DNA of 64,000 bases from Salinibacterium sp. dk2585 (GTDB lineage: Bacteria > Actinomycetota > Actinomycetes > Actinomycetales > Microbacteriaceae). The stretch is taken from NCBI RefSeq assembly GCF_008001035.1, contig NZ_CP042856.1, positions 2,418,001 to 2,482,000 on the forward strand, given 5' to 3'. The notes under the pieces are model-generated. The model saw nothing but the letters and a program-made list of their open reading frames with translations, made no database searches and was not told the DNA's origin. Each line of letters opens with the position of its first letter. Position 1 is the stretch's first letter. Positions 50,154 to 61,903 of this stretch are shown one piece after another. A program made the translations under genes and the position numbers.

Positions 50154-51344
50154 ATGACCGAGACGATCCGCACCCAGGTCGGCATCATCGGGGCCGGCCC
50201 TGCCGGCCTCCTGCTCTCCCACCTCCTCGACCGCGCGGGCATCTCCTCGGTCGTGATCGACAAGCGCAGCCGGGAGGACATCGAGAAGACGATCCGCGCC
50301 GGCATCCTCGAGCAGGGCACGGTCGACGTGCTCGTCAACACGGGCGTCAGCGACCGCGTGCTGCGCGACGGCCACAAGCACGACGGCATCGAGCTGCGCT
50401 TCCAGGGCGAGGGCCACCGCATCGACTTCCCGTCACTCGTCGGCCGTTCCGTCTACCTCTATCCGCAGCACGAGGTGCTGATCGACCTCATCGCCTCGCG
50501 CCTTGCCGCGGGAGCAGACATCCGCTTCGGCGCCAGCAATGCGGCGCTGCACGGCCAGCTCAGCGACAGCCCAAGCATCAGCTTCACGGATGATTCGGGG
50601 CAGGATCTCGTGGTCGAATGCGACTTCATCGCGGGCACCGACGGCTCGCAGGGCATCGCCAAATGGTCGATCCCCGAGACCGATCGCCGCGACTTCTTCC
50701 GCCCCTACCCCTTCGCCTGGTTCGGCATCCTCGCCGAGGCGTCGCCCAGCAGCGAGGAGCTCATCTACAGCGCGGGCGACAACGGCTTCGCCCTCATCAG
50801 CCAGCGAAGCGAGACCGTGCAGCGCATGTACTTCCAGTGCGACCCCGAGACCGACACGAACACCTGGGGCGAGGAGCAGATCTGGGATGAGCTGCAGGCG
50901 CGCGTGCCCGGCCACGAGCTCAAGCGCGGGCACATCTTCCAGAAGGACGTGCTCCAGTTCCGTTCCTACGTCTGCGAGACCATGCAGTACGGCCGCATGT
51001 TCCTCGCGGGGGACGCGGCCCACACGGTGCCGCCGACCGGCGCCAAGGGCATGAACCTCGCGGTCGCCGACGTGCTCGTGCTCGCCGACGCCATGACGGC
51101 CTACTTCGACAACGGCAGCACCGAGAAGCTCGACAACTACGCTCCGACCGCGCTCAAGCGCATCTGGCGCGGCCAGCAGTTCTCCTACTGGATGACGTCA
51201 ATGCTGCACGCGACACCCGACGAGCACCCCTTCGACAAGCAGCGCCGCTACGGCGAACTCGAGACGGTCACGAGCTCGCCCGCCGGCCAGACCTACCTCG
51301 CAGAGGCGTACACGGGGTGGCCCTTCGACGTCAGCTATAGCTAG
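50154..51344 (+). CDS. pobA: 4-hydroxybenzoate 3-monooxygenase
   Basis: A 396-residue FAD monooxygenase converting 4-hydroxybenzoate to protocatechuate with NAD(P)H and oxygen. The FAD-binding GAGPAGLLLSHLL is at 12-25, the DG motif and FIAGTDGSQG at about 160-168, and GDAAHTVPPTGAKGMNLAV near 284. AAAGGAG before ATG at 50154 fixes the start. Family length is 390-395. The protocatechuate pathway genes are not in the window. The last 8 codons fall inside a 107-bp tandem repeat. Confidence 0.95.
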   Translation: MTETIRTQVGIIGAGPAGLLLSHLLDRAGISSVVIDKRSREDIEKTIRAGILEQGTVDVLVNTGVSDRVLRDGHKHDGIELRFQGEGHRIDFPSLVGRSVYLYPQHEVLIDLIASRLAAGADIRFGASNAALHGQLSDSPSISFTDDSGQDLVVECDFIAGTDGSQGIAKWSIPETDRRDFFRPYPFAWFGILAEASPSSEELIYSAGDNGFALISQRSETVQRMYFQCDPETDTNTWGEEQIWDELQARVPGHELKRGHIFQKDVLQFRSYVCETMQYGRMFLAGDAAHTVPPTGAKGMNLAVADVLVLADAMTAYFDNGSTEKLDNYAPTALKRIWRGQQFSYWMTSMLHATPDEHPFDKQRRYGELETVTSSPAGQTYLAEAYTGWPFDVSYS

Positions 51345-51570
51345 GTCGTCACCGCCCTCGCAGGCTCGGTCGGCGCTGGGGTCGCGCGACCGCTCCGCGC
51401 TCGCCTCGAGCTCCACCGCGCGGGTGGCCCTTCGACGTCAGCTATAGCTAGGTCGTCACCGCCCTCGCAGGCTCGGTCGGCGCTGGGGTCGCGCGACCGC
51501 TCCGCGCTCGCCTCGAGCTCCCCGCGCGGGGTGGCCCTTCGACGTCAGCTATAGCTAGGTCGTCACCGCC
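51315..51570. repeat. 107-bp tandem direct repeat spanning the pobA 3' end
   Basis: Unit boundaries at GGGTGGCCCTTCGACG occur at 51315, 51422 and 51529, exactly 107 bp apart. Copies 1 and 2 are almost identical along their whole length (a few changes at the end); the third stops after about 42 bp. Each copy repeats the last codons and stop of pobA, so the two downstream copies duplicate part of the coding sequence. Confidence 0.85.
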
Positions 51571-51742
51571 TCGTCGCCGGCCTGGGGCGGGCAACGGAGG
51601 CCGGCGTGCCTGCACTCTGCTCCATGCGGGCAGGAGCACAGCCGGGAAGCAGGCGGCGTCACGGCACAGTGGCCTCCCGGCGTTGTCACTCGAGGCATGG
51701 ACGTGGCACGCAGCCTTCCCAAGGGAAGGCGCCTCGCGCGCA

Positions 51743-51778
51743 AGAAAAGGCCCGGGGTCGCTCTGAGCAACCCCGGGA
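51743..51778 (-). terminator. Intrinsic terminator of the transporter/quinone-oxidoreductase operon
   Basis: Minus-strand hairpin with arms CCCGGGGTTGCTC and GAGCGACCCCGGG (51777-51751), one G-U pair, then CCTTTTCTT downstream (51750-51742). Stem plus T-tract is a classic rho-independent terminator, 12 bp after the stop of the last quinone oxidoreductase gene. Confidence 0.75.
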
Positions 51779-51789
51779 CCGGTGCATTC

Positions 51790-52776
51790 CTAGAAACGGA
51801 TCGCGATCTTACCGACCGACGTTCCCGACTCAATGAGTCGGTGCGCGTCGCCGACACCCTCCTTGCTGAAGGGGAAGACAGCCGTCGGCGCCTGCAGTCC
51901 GTCGCGCTTCAGCCAGTTCGACAGGAAGTCGAGGGCGGGCCGGTGCTCCTCCGTGCCATAGAGGGTTGCACTCGCGGCGACGACGAACTTCGCGCACTTG
52001 TTGTAGTAGAGGTTCGAACCCTCAGCATCAAGGATGCTCAGCCCCTCAAGCGCATTGGAGAGCATGATCATCCCGCGGAACTTCAGGGCCTTGAGGTCAT
52101 TGACGAGGGTGCTTCCCGCCACGTGGTTGATAGAGACATCCACGCCCTCACCGTCGGTGAGGCGAAGGACCTCGTTCTCGTAATCCGGGTGCTCCGCTCG
52201 GGAGATCACTTCGTCCGCGCCGTTGGCAATGCAGGCCTCACGCTTCGACTCGTCAGAGACCACCGCGATCACGCGGTTGCCGTTCTCCTTCGCGACGAGC
52301 GTGAGCATGGTGCCGAGGCCACCCGCCGCCGAGTGGATGAGCACAGTGGCATCCGACGCGATGGGGGTGAAGTGGTGGTACATGAGGTACGCGGCTGGCA
52401 GGTTGAAGCTGTAGACCACGGCCTCCTCGAACGACGCCTCGTCCGGGATGAGTGTCGTGCGGGATGCCGGCGCCACCGACAGTTCCTGGTAGGCGCCGCC
52501 ACGCACGAGTTCCGCGCTGACGCGGTCGCCTACGGCAAGACCCTCAACCCCGTCGCCAACGGCGACGATCGTGCCGACGACCTCGGAACCGAGCACCGAC
52601 GGCATCGCGGCCTTCCACCGCAGGTAGCCTCCGCGACGGATCAGGGTGTCGGCGTAGATGACACCTGCGTAGGCGTTCTTGATGAGCACCTCGCCGGCGC
52701 CCGCCGTGGGCTCCGGGGCGTCGATGAGTTCGAAGGAGTCGGCGTCGCCGAACTCGCGGGTGAGAAGAGCTTTCAT
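51790..52776 (-). CDS. Zinc-free quinone oxidoreductase-like MDR protein, copy 1
   Basis: A 328-residue medium-chain dehydrogenase/reductase resembling NADPH:quinone reductase (QOR). IYADTLIRRGGY and VLGSEVVGTIVAVG match the catalytic domain, and LIHSAAGGLGTMLTLVAKENG is the nucleotide-binding loop. The zinc-binding Cys ligands of alcohol dehydrogenases are absent. The ATG at 52776 has AAAGGA upstream; the long N-terminal extension is rejected. Clearly paralogous to the next gene. Last gene of the operon, followed by the terminator. Confidence 0.88.
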   Translation of the reverse strand: MKALLTREFGDADSFELIDAPEPTAGAGEVLIKNAYAGVIYADTLIRRGGYLRWKAAMPSVLGSEVVGTIVAVGDGVEGLAVGDRVSAELVRGGAYQELSVAPASRTTLIPDEASFEEAVVYSFNLPAAYLMYHHFTPIASDATVLIHSAAGGLGTMLTLVAKENGNRVIAVVSDESKREACIANGADEVISRAEHPDYENEVLRLTDGEGVDVSINHVAGSTLVNDLKALKFRGMIMLSNALEGLSILDAEGSNLYYNKCAKFVVAASATLYGTEEHRPALDFLSNWLKRDGLQAPTAVFPFSKEGVGDAHRLIESGTSVGKIAIRF

Positions 52777-52802
52777 TTGTGGATCCTTTGTGAGGTCGTG
52801 TG

Positions 52803-53795
52803 TCAGAACTTGATTGCGAGCTTGCCGACGGTCTTGCCCGTCTCCAGCCGCTGGTGGGCCTCGCTGATGCCCTCCGCGGTGAAGGGGTAGACCTCTGCGA
52901 GCCCCTGCAGGTTGTCTTCCTTCAGGCATTCGCTGAGGTAGTCGAGGGCAGGGCGGTGCTCAGGCGTGCCGTAGAGCGTCGCGCTCGCTGCCATCACGAT
53001 GTTCGGCGAGCCGTTGACGATGAGATTCTTGAGTTCCCAGTCCGCCTCGGGGAAGCCCTGGATGATGTTGGTGAGCATGAGCTTGCCGCGGAACTTGAGC
53101 GCCTTCAGGTCGTTGCGCATCCACTCGCCCGCCATGTGGTTCATGGTGACGTCGACGCCGCGACCGTCCGTCAGTCGGAGCACCTCGTTCTCGTAGTCGG
53201 GGTGCTCGGACGTGACGATCACGTCATCCGCGCCGAAACTGAGGCATGCCTCGCGCTTCGCCGGGTCAGAGACGAGGCCGATGACCCGGTGCCCGTTCTT
53301 CTTGGCGACGAGGGTCAGCATGGAACCGAGACCTCCGGCCGCGGAGTGGATCAGGATGTCGCGATCGCTCTCAGGCGACAGCTCTACGAAGTTGTAGTAG
53401 ATGAGGTATGCGGCGGGCAGGTTGAAGCTGTGCACGACGGCCGCCTCGAAGGATGCCTCGTCGGGGATCACCGTCGTGCGGGTCACGGGGGCGACGGAGT
53501 ACTCCTGGTAGGCGCCTCCCCTTACCATCTCGGCACTGACTCGGTCACCCACCTTGAACTCGGTGACACCGTTGCCCACGGCGCTGATGGTGCCGACCAC
53601 TTCGGACCCGAGCACAGTGGGCAGCTCTGCGCGCCAGCGGGCATACGCACCCGAGCGAATGAGCGTGTCAGCGTAGATCAGGCCCGCATAGGCGTTCTTG
53701 ATCACGACCTGTCCCTCTGCGGGCTCAGGAATCGGTCGCTCTACGAGCTCGAACTGCTCGGTGCCGCCGAAAGCGTTTGTTACTACGGCCTTCAA
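52803..53795 (-). CDS. Zinc-free quinone oxidoreductase-like MDR protein, copy 2
   Basis: A 330-residue paralogue of the downstream enzyme, with TTG start at 53795 and AAAGGA in front. IYADTLIRSGAY, VLGSEVVGTISAVG, VRGGAYQEYSVAP and SAAGGLGSMLTLVAKKNG line up with the other copy through the full length. NADPH-dependent reduction of quinones or enones is the family activity. The two copies may handle different ketones or consecutive steps of one pathway. It follows the ATPase gene by 37 bp. Confidence 0.88.
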   Translation of the reverse strand: MKAVVTNAFGGTEQFELVERPIPEPAEGQVVIKNAYAGLIYADTLIRSGAYARWRAELPTVLGSEVVGTISAVGNGVTEFKVGDRVSAEMVRGGAYQEYSVAPVTRTTVIPDEASFEAAVVHSFNLPAAYLIYYNFVELSPESDRDILIHSAAGGLGSMLTLVAKKNGHRVIGLVSDPAKREACLSFGADDVIVTSEHPDYENEVLRLTDGRGVDVTMNHMAGEWMRNDLKALKFRGKLMLTNIIQGFPEADWELKNLIVNGSPNIVMAASATLYGTPEHRPALDYLSECLKEDNLQGLAEVYPFTAEGISEAHQRLETGKTVGKLAIKF

Positions 53796-53832
53796 TATCT
53801 TGTCCTTTCACATCGGCCTGGGGCCGCGCCGG

Positions 53833-54642
53833 TCAGAGAACGCTCTTCATGAAGCGCTGCGTGCGCGCTTCCTTGGGATTTCCCAGCACTTCGGCGGGAG
53901 GGCCCTGCTCGACGATGACGCCGCCGTCCATGAAGACGACCTGGTCTGCAACGCTGTTTGCGAAGCCGATCTCATGGGTTACGACGAGCATCGTCATCCC
54001 CTTCTCTCCGAGCGAACGCATCACGTCGAGCACCTCGCCCACAAGCTCGGGGTCGAGGGCAGACGTCGGCTCGTCGAAGAGCATGACGCGGGGATGCATC
54101 GCGAGTGCCCTGGCAATCGCGACGCGCTGCTGCTGCCCTCCCGAGAGCTGCGCGGGGTAGTGATTTGCGTGTGCCCTGAGCCCCACGTCGGCCAGGAGCT
54201 CGAGGGCCTCCTTGGTGGCCTGCGCCTTGCTCCGACCGAGCACACGGATCGGCGCCTCGATGATGTTCTCGAGTGCCGTCATGTGCGGGAACAGGTTGAA
54301 CTGCTGAAACACCATTCCCATGGACTGGCGCTGCTTCGCAATCTTCGACGTGTTCAGCGCGTGCAGTCCGTCACCGTCAGGCCGATAGCCGATAACCTCC
54401 CCATCGACCACGACGAAGCCTTCCGTCGGCGTCTCGAGGTGATTGATGCAGCGCAGCATGGTGCTCTTGCCGGATCCGGACGGTCCGAGCACGCACATGA
54501 CTTGGCCTTCGACTAGCTCCAAGTCGATACCCTTCAGCACCTCGATCGATCCGAAGGACTTGTGGAGATTGACCACCTGGACGACGGGTGACAAGTTTTT
54601 GTCGCCCACCGATCGCTCCTTGGTTGCGAGTGACGTTTCCAT
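53833..54642 (-). CDS. Polar amino acid-type ABC ATP-binding protein
   Basis: A 269-residue ATPase: Walker [11 protein letters not shown] (about 54-63), Q-loop [11 protein letters not shown], signature [15 protein letters not shown], Walker [13 protein letters not shown], switch VVTHEIGFA. The FNLFPHM block marks the polar amino acid class (GlnQ/HisP). ATG at 54642 lies 2 bp after the permease stop; the long N-terminal extension read from the opposite frame is not real. It powers import through the permease encoded upstream, though the co-transcribed oxidoreductases hint at a non-amino-acid substrate. Confidence 0.92.
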   Translation of the reverse strand: METSLATKERSVGDKNLSPVVQVVNLHKSFGSIEVLKGIDLELVEGQVMCVLGPSGSGKSTMLRCINHLETPTEGFVVVDGEVIGYRPDGDGLHALNTSKIAKQRQSMGMVFQQFNLFPHMTALENIIEAPIRVLGRSKAQATKEALELLADVGLRAHANHYPAQLSGGQQQRVAIARALAMHPRVMLFDEPTSALDPELVGEVLDVMRSLGEKGMTMLVVTHEIGFANSVADQVVFMDGGVIVEQGPPAEVLGNPKEARTQRFMKSVL

Positions 54643-54644
54643 CT

Positions 54645-55580
54645 CTAGTTCCCTTCCTCGAGCTCGACGCGGCGAGGGCCGCGGTCGGAGTAGCCACGGT
54701 TGTAGTTGCGCTCCAAGAAGTGCTGTCCGATCGAGAGGATCGTCGTCAGCACCAGGTACCAGAGGCACGCGACGATCAGCAGCGGGATGATCTCGAAGGT
54801 CTGCGAGTAGATGAGCTGCACCGAGTAGAGAAGTTCGGGCAGCGCGATCACGCTGACGAGCGCTGTCGCCTTGAGCATGCTGATGACCTGGTTGCCCAGC
54901 GGAGGCACGATCACGCGCAGCGCCTGCGGCGCTATGACCCTGCGGAAGTTGAGGAACGGCGTCATCCCGAGGGCGAACGCGGCCTCCTTCTGCCCCTTGT
55001 TCACGGAGATCAGTCCGCTTCGGATGATCTCGCTGACGTAGGCACCCTCGTTGAGCCCGAGCCCGATGAGCGCCGCAACCCACACGGTGATGAACTGGTT
55101 CGTGCTCGCCTCGAAGAACGTCGGCCCCCACGGGATGCCGAGAGCGATCTTCGGGTACAGCACCGAGAGGTTGAACCAGAAGATCAGCTGCACGAGCAAC
55201 GGGGTGCCGCGGAAGAACCACTGGTAGAACCCGGCGATAGCCTTGAGGGTTAGGTTGCTCGACATCTTCATCAGCGCGATCATCACGCCGATCGCCAAGC
55301 CGAGCGACATCGCCGCGACAGTGAGCACCACGGTGTTCCGCAGGCCTTCGAAGACCGCCGGGGCGAAGATGTACTTCGCGATGACGGGCCATTCGACCCG
55401 TTCGTTTGTCATGAAGCTGTAGACGACCGCGAGGAAGACGATCAGCACCACGATCGAGGCTGCTGTCTGCCACGGATGCCGCTGCCGCTTGACTGCCGCG
55501 TCGCGCCGGACCTCCACTCCTTCCGACACGAAGACGGAGCCACTGCGTGTTGCTCGAAGGTTGACAGGTGAACTACTCAT
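54645..55580 (-). CDS. Polar amino acid-type ABC permease
   Basis: A 311-residue permease with about 40 extra residues at the N-terminus ([13 protein letters not shown]) before the first helix and five or more membrane segments after it. The EAA loop is [20 protein letters not shown] followed by [10 protein letters not shown]. Only one permease gene is present, so the channel is probably a homodimer. ATG at 55580, 27 bp after the binding-protein stop. Confidence 0.9.
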   Translation of the reverse strand: MSSSPVNLRATRSGSVFVSEGVEVRRDAAVKRQRHPWQTAASIVVLIVFLAVVYSFMTNERVEWPVIAKYIFAPAVFEGLRNTVVLTVAAMSLGLAIGVMIALMKMSSNLTLKAIAGFYQWFFRGTPLLVQLIFWFNLSVLYPKIALGIPWGPTFFEASTNQFITVWVAALIGLGLNEGAYVSEIIRSGLISVNKGQKEAAFALGMTPFLNFRRVIAPQALRVIVPPLGNQVISMLKATALVSVIALPELLYSVQLIYSQTFEIIPLLIVACLWYLVLTTILSIGQHFLERNYNRGYSDRGPRRVELEEGN

Positions 55581-55607
55581 GTGACGTTCCCTTTACCGTG
55601 ACGTCCC

Positions 55608-56588
55608 TTACGGAACGATGATTGCCTCGTCGACTCCGCCGAAGCCGCTGTTCCACTTGTCGAGAATCGCCTGGTGGGTGCCGTCTTCGATGATGACGTT
55701 GAGAGCGTCCTTGATCACTTCGGCGAGCTCCTCCCAGTAGTCGGACTCGCGCGCGAGCGCGATCCCCGACGAACCGGGACGTACGTCCTCGTGCACCGAT
55801 ACGAGAGTCGGCGAGTCGAAGCGGTAGACCGACTTGAAGCTGTCGGGCTGCTGGCTCATGAGGTAGACGTGCATGTCGGTGGCCGAGATCTGCACATCGA
55901 TGCGGTCCGCGTCAAGTGCGAGGACCGCCTCGTTGATGGTCTTGAACGTCTGCAGCTCGATGCCAGGGAGACCTGCCTCAACGCAACCGGGCTGGTAGAT
56001 CGTCTCGTACTCCGGAACCTGGATCGAGCCGGCGATGAGTCCGAGGCGCTGGCCGCAGAGGTCGAGCAGGCTGTCTGCTGTGAAGTCCGAGTCCTCGCGC
56101 ACCAGCATGCTGATGTCGGTGGAGTGCGCGATCACGAAGGTGACCTCTTCGGTGCGGGCAGGCGTGGCCGCCCACGACGACATGACGGCGTCGTAGCGAC
56201 CAGAGACGAGACCCGGGAGCATGGAGTCGAACGAGGTCTTCTCGAACTTGAGGTCGAGGTCGAGCACGGCGCCAAGGGCCTGCGCTGTCGAGACCTCCCA
56301 GCCGCGAAGGTCTCCGCCCTCCGGCGGCGCGATGACAGCGGTGGGGTAGATGTCGAGAGCGATGCTGAGGTGGCCTTTGTCGCGGATCTCCGCAGGCACG
56401 CGGTCAGCCAGTTCCTGGACGACCTCAGGGCGGGGAATCTCGGTGAAGGGTAGGTTGCCGTCATCGACAGGGGCCGTGGTCGGTGCCGACGAGCAGCCGG
56501 CGAGGAACACTGCACCGACGACGAGCGAGCCCATACGCGTAGCGATGGAAAGCCGGCCCTTGCCGGGCTCCGGTGAAGATCGGAACAT
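55608..56588 (-). CDS. Family 3-type substrate-binding lipoprotein
   Basis: A 326-residue receptor whose signal ends FLAGC with Cys32 lipidated. IRDKGHLSIALDIYPTAVI, GWEVSTAQALGAVLDLDLKF and FDSMLPGLVSGRYDAVMSS are the family pattern of polar amino acid receptors. AAGGAGG five bases before ATG at 56588 fixes the start; the open frame beyond it is rejected. It heads the five-gene operon. Ligand unknown; coupling to two QOR-like enzymes suggests an aromatic or keto compound rather than an ordinary amino acid. Confidence 0.88.
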   Translation of the reverse strand: MFRSSPEPGKGRLSIATRMGSLVVGAVFLAGCSSAPTTAPVDDGNLPFTEIPRPEVVQELADRVPAEIRDKGHLSIALDIYPTAVIAPPEGGDLRGWEVSTAQALGAVLDLDLKFEKTSFDSMLPGLVSGRYDAVMSSWAATPARTEEVTFVIAHSTDISMLVREDSDFTADSLLDLCGQRLGLIAGSIQVPEYETIYQPGCVEAGLPGIELQTFKTINEAVLALDADRIDVQISATDMHVYLMSQQPDSFKSVYRFDSPTLVSVHEDVRPGSSGIALARESDYWEELAEVIKDALNVIIEDGTHQAILDKWNSGFGGVDEAIIVP

Positions 56589-56937
56589 GTTGCCTCCTTG
56601 CTGCTTGGTCCTGCCATCCGGCACCAGGGGGGCGCATTCCACTCTCTGGACCTGCAGGAATCTGTTGGTAGTCGCATCAGTTTGTCGATCACGACAGCGA
56701 GCGAGTATGGATTCCGATGCCAAGGTTTAGGGCCGCGTTTGGCCCGCGTCGCCAAGCGCCGCGACGCGCTTCGCCATGGCGGGAAGTGAATCGTCCGATA
56801 CGTCGCATCAATTGGCGCAATCTGCCAAGACACGGCGCCCAGCAGGGCATCGCACGCCGTACACAAGGGCCGTGCCACGCCTCAGTCTTGACGAGGTGAT
56901 CTAACGCAGCGCCGCGAACGAAAGCAGGAGCACAGCT
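56589..56937. other. Divergent intergenic region of the binding protein and DMT genes
   Basis: This 349-bp gap shows no gene that I can support; open frames within it are Arg/Pro-rich. It must carry promoters for the five-gene minus-strand operon and for the DMT transporter gene. A weak minus-strand candidate is TCGACA with ACAGAT 17 bp on, around 56650-56680. No clear operator is visible, although a PucR regulator is encoded nearby. Confidence 0.4.
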
Positions 56938-57912
56938 TTGCCACAAGACCATGCCCAACCGCGAGGACCGAGGGTGACAGGGCGTCGGGCGCGGTACCAC
57001 CTGCCATTCGCCTTGCTCGGGGCGGGCATCGCCGGTTCCTTCATCGCCATCCAGTCACGCGTGAATGGCGGACTCGCCCAGCAGCTCGGCGACGGCATCG
57101 TCGCGGCGGCGATCTCACTGCTCGTCGGGCTCAGCGTCCTGTGCATCATCGCGTGCCTATCACCCCAGTTGCGGACCGGACTGCGCCGCGTCTTCTCGGG
57201 CCTGCGCTCCGGGCAGCTCCAGACCTGGACCCTTGGTGGCGGCCTCATGGGGTCGCTCTTCGTGCTCTCCCAGTCCCTCCTCACCCCCGCCGTCGGCATC
57301 GTGCTCTTCACCCTGGGGATCGTCGCCGGGCAGGCCACCGGCGGCCTCCTGATGGACCGCACCCTGATCGGTCCAGCGGGGCGGGTATCCCTCACCCCCC
57401 AGCGTGTGCTGGGTGCCGTGCTCGTCGTGCTCGCAGTGCTCATCGCCGGATGGGACACGCTGGGGCATGATCTGGCCTCGTGGCTCGTTGTCGCCCCCGT
57501 GGTCGTGGGGGTCGGGGTCTCATGGCAGGTCGCGATCAATGGAGTGCTCCGCGAGACCGCGGGCAGCGCCATCGCTGTGGCCTTCGTCACCTTCCTCGTG
57601 GGTGCCGCCGCCCTGGTCGCCTGCGCTCTCGTATCCATCGCATTCCACGGATGGCCCCCGGCATGGCCGACATCCCCCTGGCTGTATCTCGGCGGGGTGT
57701 TCGGCATCGTCTTCGTCGCTGTCTCGACTTCGCTCGTGCGGATGGTCGGGGTGCTGCTCCTCGGCATGGCGAGCGTGGCCGGCCAGCTGCTCTCATCGCT
57801 AGCCATCGAATGGATGGCGCCCCTCACCGATGGGGTCTCGACAAGCATGATCGTGGGGGCGAGCCTCGCCCTCGTCGCGGTCGCGCTTGCGGCCATCCCC
57901 GCGCGTCGCTGA
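56938..57912 (+). CDS. DMT-family transporter (DUF606/YdcZ type)
   Basis: A 324-residue membrane protein with about ten hydrophobic segments in two similar halves. ALLGAGIAGSFIAIQSRVNGGLAQQLG and VAGQATGGLLMDRTLIG begin the two repeats of the YdcZ/DUF606 fold. TTG start at 56938 follows GCAGGAG. Related proteins move metabolites or drugs, direction unknown. It is divergent from the ABC operon and convergent with the PucR gene, 37 bp apart, so co-regulation by PucR is possible. Confidence 0.88.
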   Translation: MPQDHAQPRGPRVTGRRARYHLPFALLGAGIAGSFIAIQSRVNGGLAQQLGDGIVAAAISLLVGLSVLCIIACLSPQLRTGLRRVFSGLRSGQLQTWTLGGGLMGSLFVLSQSLLTPAVGIVLFTLGIVAGQATGGLLMDRTLIGPAGRVSLTPQRVLGAVLVVLAVLIAGWDTLGHDLASWLVVAPVVVGVGVSWQVAINGVLRETAGSAIAVAFVTFLVGAAALVACALVSIAFHGWPPAWPTSPWLYLGGVFGIVFVAVSTSLVRMVGVLLLGMASVAGQLLSSLAIEWMAPLTDGVSTSMIVGASLALVAVALAAIPARR

Positions 57913-57949
57913 CGGACGAGCACCCCCACGCGGGGAGCTCAGGATCCCG

Positions 57950-59614
57950 TCAATGGCTTGCCCACTGGGTGCGAGTCAGCCGATCCTGGAGCCGGACGGC
58001 CCATTCGACCCGGAACCTCTGGTCCGGGTCGCGGAAGCTGATCTCGAGGATTTCCTCGATGCGTTCGACGCGGTACCGCACCGTGTTGAGGTGCACGTGC
58101 AGCCGCTCTGCCGTTCGCTTGAGGTGGCGGTCCTCAGCGAAGTACGCGATGAGTGTCTTGACATAGTCGCCCCCGCCACTGCCGTCCCGATCGGCGAGGC
58201 TGCCGAGCACCGAGTTGACGTGGCGCTGGATCGTCTCGCGCGTGGCATCGGCAGGAAAGGCGTCGAGCGTCCTGTCGTAGAGAGTGGCCAGCTGCTCGGG
58301 CTCGTATCCGGTGGAGAGGTCGAGGGTCAGAAGTGCTCGGTAGTACGACCCGGATAGCTCTCCCAGACTGTGGACCTTGGGGCCGAGCACAGCGCGGTAC
58401 TGCGTCCCCCGGATGCCCGGCAGCAGCTCTCCCCCGACATAGCCGAGGATCTGCTTGGAGCTGTGCTGCGCCACAGGCAGGAGACCGATGATGTCTCCCC
58501 GATAGGAGAGCGCAAGGGAGTCCGGAAAGTACCTCCGGATGGCGTCGCGCACGGTGCCGACCGAGGAACTGGGCGCGGTGCCCGTCTGTCCCACGGCTCG
58601 CACCACGAGGGCGCGCAGAGGACCTTCGATGCGCGCTCCGAGCAGGGCGGCGTCCATAGTGAGTGCTCGCTCGTCCACCTCGGCCTCCAGGAGACGCTCA
58701 AAGAAGCGGTTGCTGAGCCGCATCTCTGCCGCGAGCGACGCCGACTTGCGCATGAGCTGCAGGTCGATGACGTTCACGACCGTCTTGGCGAGGGTCATCT
58801 CCGCGCGGGTGAATGCCCTGCGGCCGTAGAAGACCAGTCGTCCCGTCTGCAGGGGGCTGGTCTCCACCGCCCACAGTTCCCACGGGCTGATGTCAACCGC
58901 GATGCCGCTCACACTCGTGAGCACTCGCCCGGCGTCATCCTGCAGGTCGAGCCGCACCTGCAGGCGATGGGCGACGACCTCCATGACGCGTTCCGGTTCC
59001 TCCGTTTGGGTCGCGGTCTCGAGGAGCACGCGCGTCTGGTAGACGACGTCCTCGTTCTCCTTGAGCTCCTCGGAGAGCCTGCGTATCGTCTCCTGATCCA
59101 ACTCGGACGACTTCAGCTTCGCGACGGTTGTCGTCAGGCAGTCGGCGATGAATTCGAGCTCGGAGAGTTCGGAGCGTTCGAAGTGCCTCACCTCCCGCTG
59201 CCCCACATAGAGCACGCCGAAGGTCTCTTCACTCGCGAGAAGCGGCGCGGCGGCAACCCCGACGATTCCCTCCTGGTTGATGAGGCGCGCCCGTTTGGGG
59301 TACTCGAGCAGGGGGTCGTCCTGGTAGTCGTAGTCGGGGTCGGCGAGCGCTCTGCCCTCGGCTATCGCCTGGCCGCCGATCCCCAGGCCTAGCTCGAGCT
59401 TCCAGGCGGACATCATTTCTGCGGTGCGCAGACCGGATGATCCAGCCATGTACATGATCGCATCCTCGCGTACGCCGACCCAGGCGAGGTCGCTGTCGAG
59501 CAGGCGACGCGCGTGCTCTGCTGCGAAATAGGCAGCTTCGGTCACGGTCCGTGCGGCAAGGAGCTTGCGCTGGAACTTGGACCGCTCTACCGCAGGCGCG
59601 GCCTCAAGAACCAC
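57950..59614 (-). CDS. PucR/CdaR-family transcriptional regulator with GAF domain
   Basis: A 554-residue regulator. A GAF domain occupies about 20-175 (VGVREDAIMYMAGSSGLRTAEM, GQAIAEGRALADPDYDYQDD), then a central GGDEF-like/PucR region, and the C-terminal HTH_30 helix: DRHLKRTAERLHVHLNTVRY. Such proteins activate catabolic genes on sensing a small molecule via the GAF. GTG at 59614 is the start; GAGGCGG is the only upstream purine run. Likely targets are the neighbouring ABC operon or the flavin oxidoreductase. Confidence 0.88.
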   Translation of the reverse strand: MVLEAAPAVERSKFQRKLLAARTVTEAAYFAAEHARRLLDSDLAWVGVREDAIMYMAGSSGLRTAEMMSAWKLELGLGIGGQAIAEGRALADPDYDYQDDPLLEYPKRARLINQEGIVGVAAAPLLASEETFGVLYVGQREVRHFERSELSELEFIADCLTTTVAKLKSSELDQETIRRLSEELKENEDVVYQTRVLLETATQTEEPERVMEVVAHRLQVRLDLQDDAGRVLTSVSGIAVDISPWELWAVETSPLQTGRLVFYGRRAFTRAEMTLAKTVVNVIDLQLMRKSASLAAEMRLSNRFFERLLEAEVDERALTMDAALLGARIEGPLRALVVRAVGQTGTAPSSSVGTVRDAIRRYFPDSLALSYRGDIIGLLPVAQHSSKQILGYVGGELLPGIRGTQYRAVLGPKVHSLGELSGSYYRALLTLDLSTGYEPEQLATLYDRTLDAFPADATRETIQRHVNSVLGSLADRDGSGGGDYVKTLIAYFAEDRHLKRTAERLHVHLNTVRYRVERIEEILEISFRDPDQRFRVEWAVRLQDRLTRTQWASH

Positions 59615-59793
59615 TAGACCGCCTCGCTACTACCACTCGAGCAGAATACAGGCAAGGTCCACGGTGGTTTGACCACGGCCTGGGACCACATGCCGGCGAC
59701 TGCGATGTGGATGCCACCAAAACCTCGCGCCGGATGGGGCACGACGTTGTCACTCCCGATAGCCGACTACGGGCCAAGCAGGCCCCCCGCTAG

Positions 59794-61839
<2,046 letters not shown>

Positions 61840-61850
61840 GCCGATCTCAG

Positions 61851-61879
61851 AACTCAGGAAGGCCGAGCCTTCCTGAGTT
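61851..61879. terminator. Perfect 13-bp hairpin between convergent genes
   Basis: AACTCAGGAAGGC (61851-61863) pairs perfectly with GCCTTCCTGAGTT (61867-61879) around the loop CGA. It lies between convergent stops and fits a bidirectional terminator. The CTCAGGA core recurs in the 21-bp arrays near 36.3 and 37.4 kb. Confidence 0.6.
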
Positions 61880-61903
61880 CGAGACGAGTGAGGCGCTGTT
61901 GAC

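Noticed and set aside
51345-51640. Integron or attC-type site after pobA
   Set aside because: Direct tandem repeat of 107 bp including coding sequence, without attC core sites or an integrase gene.
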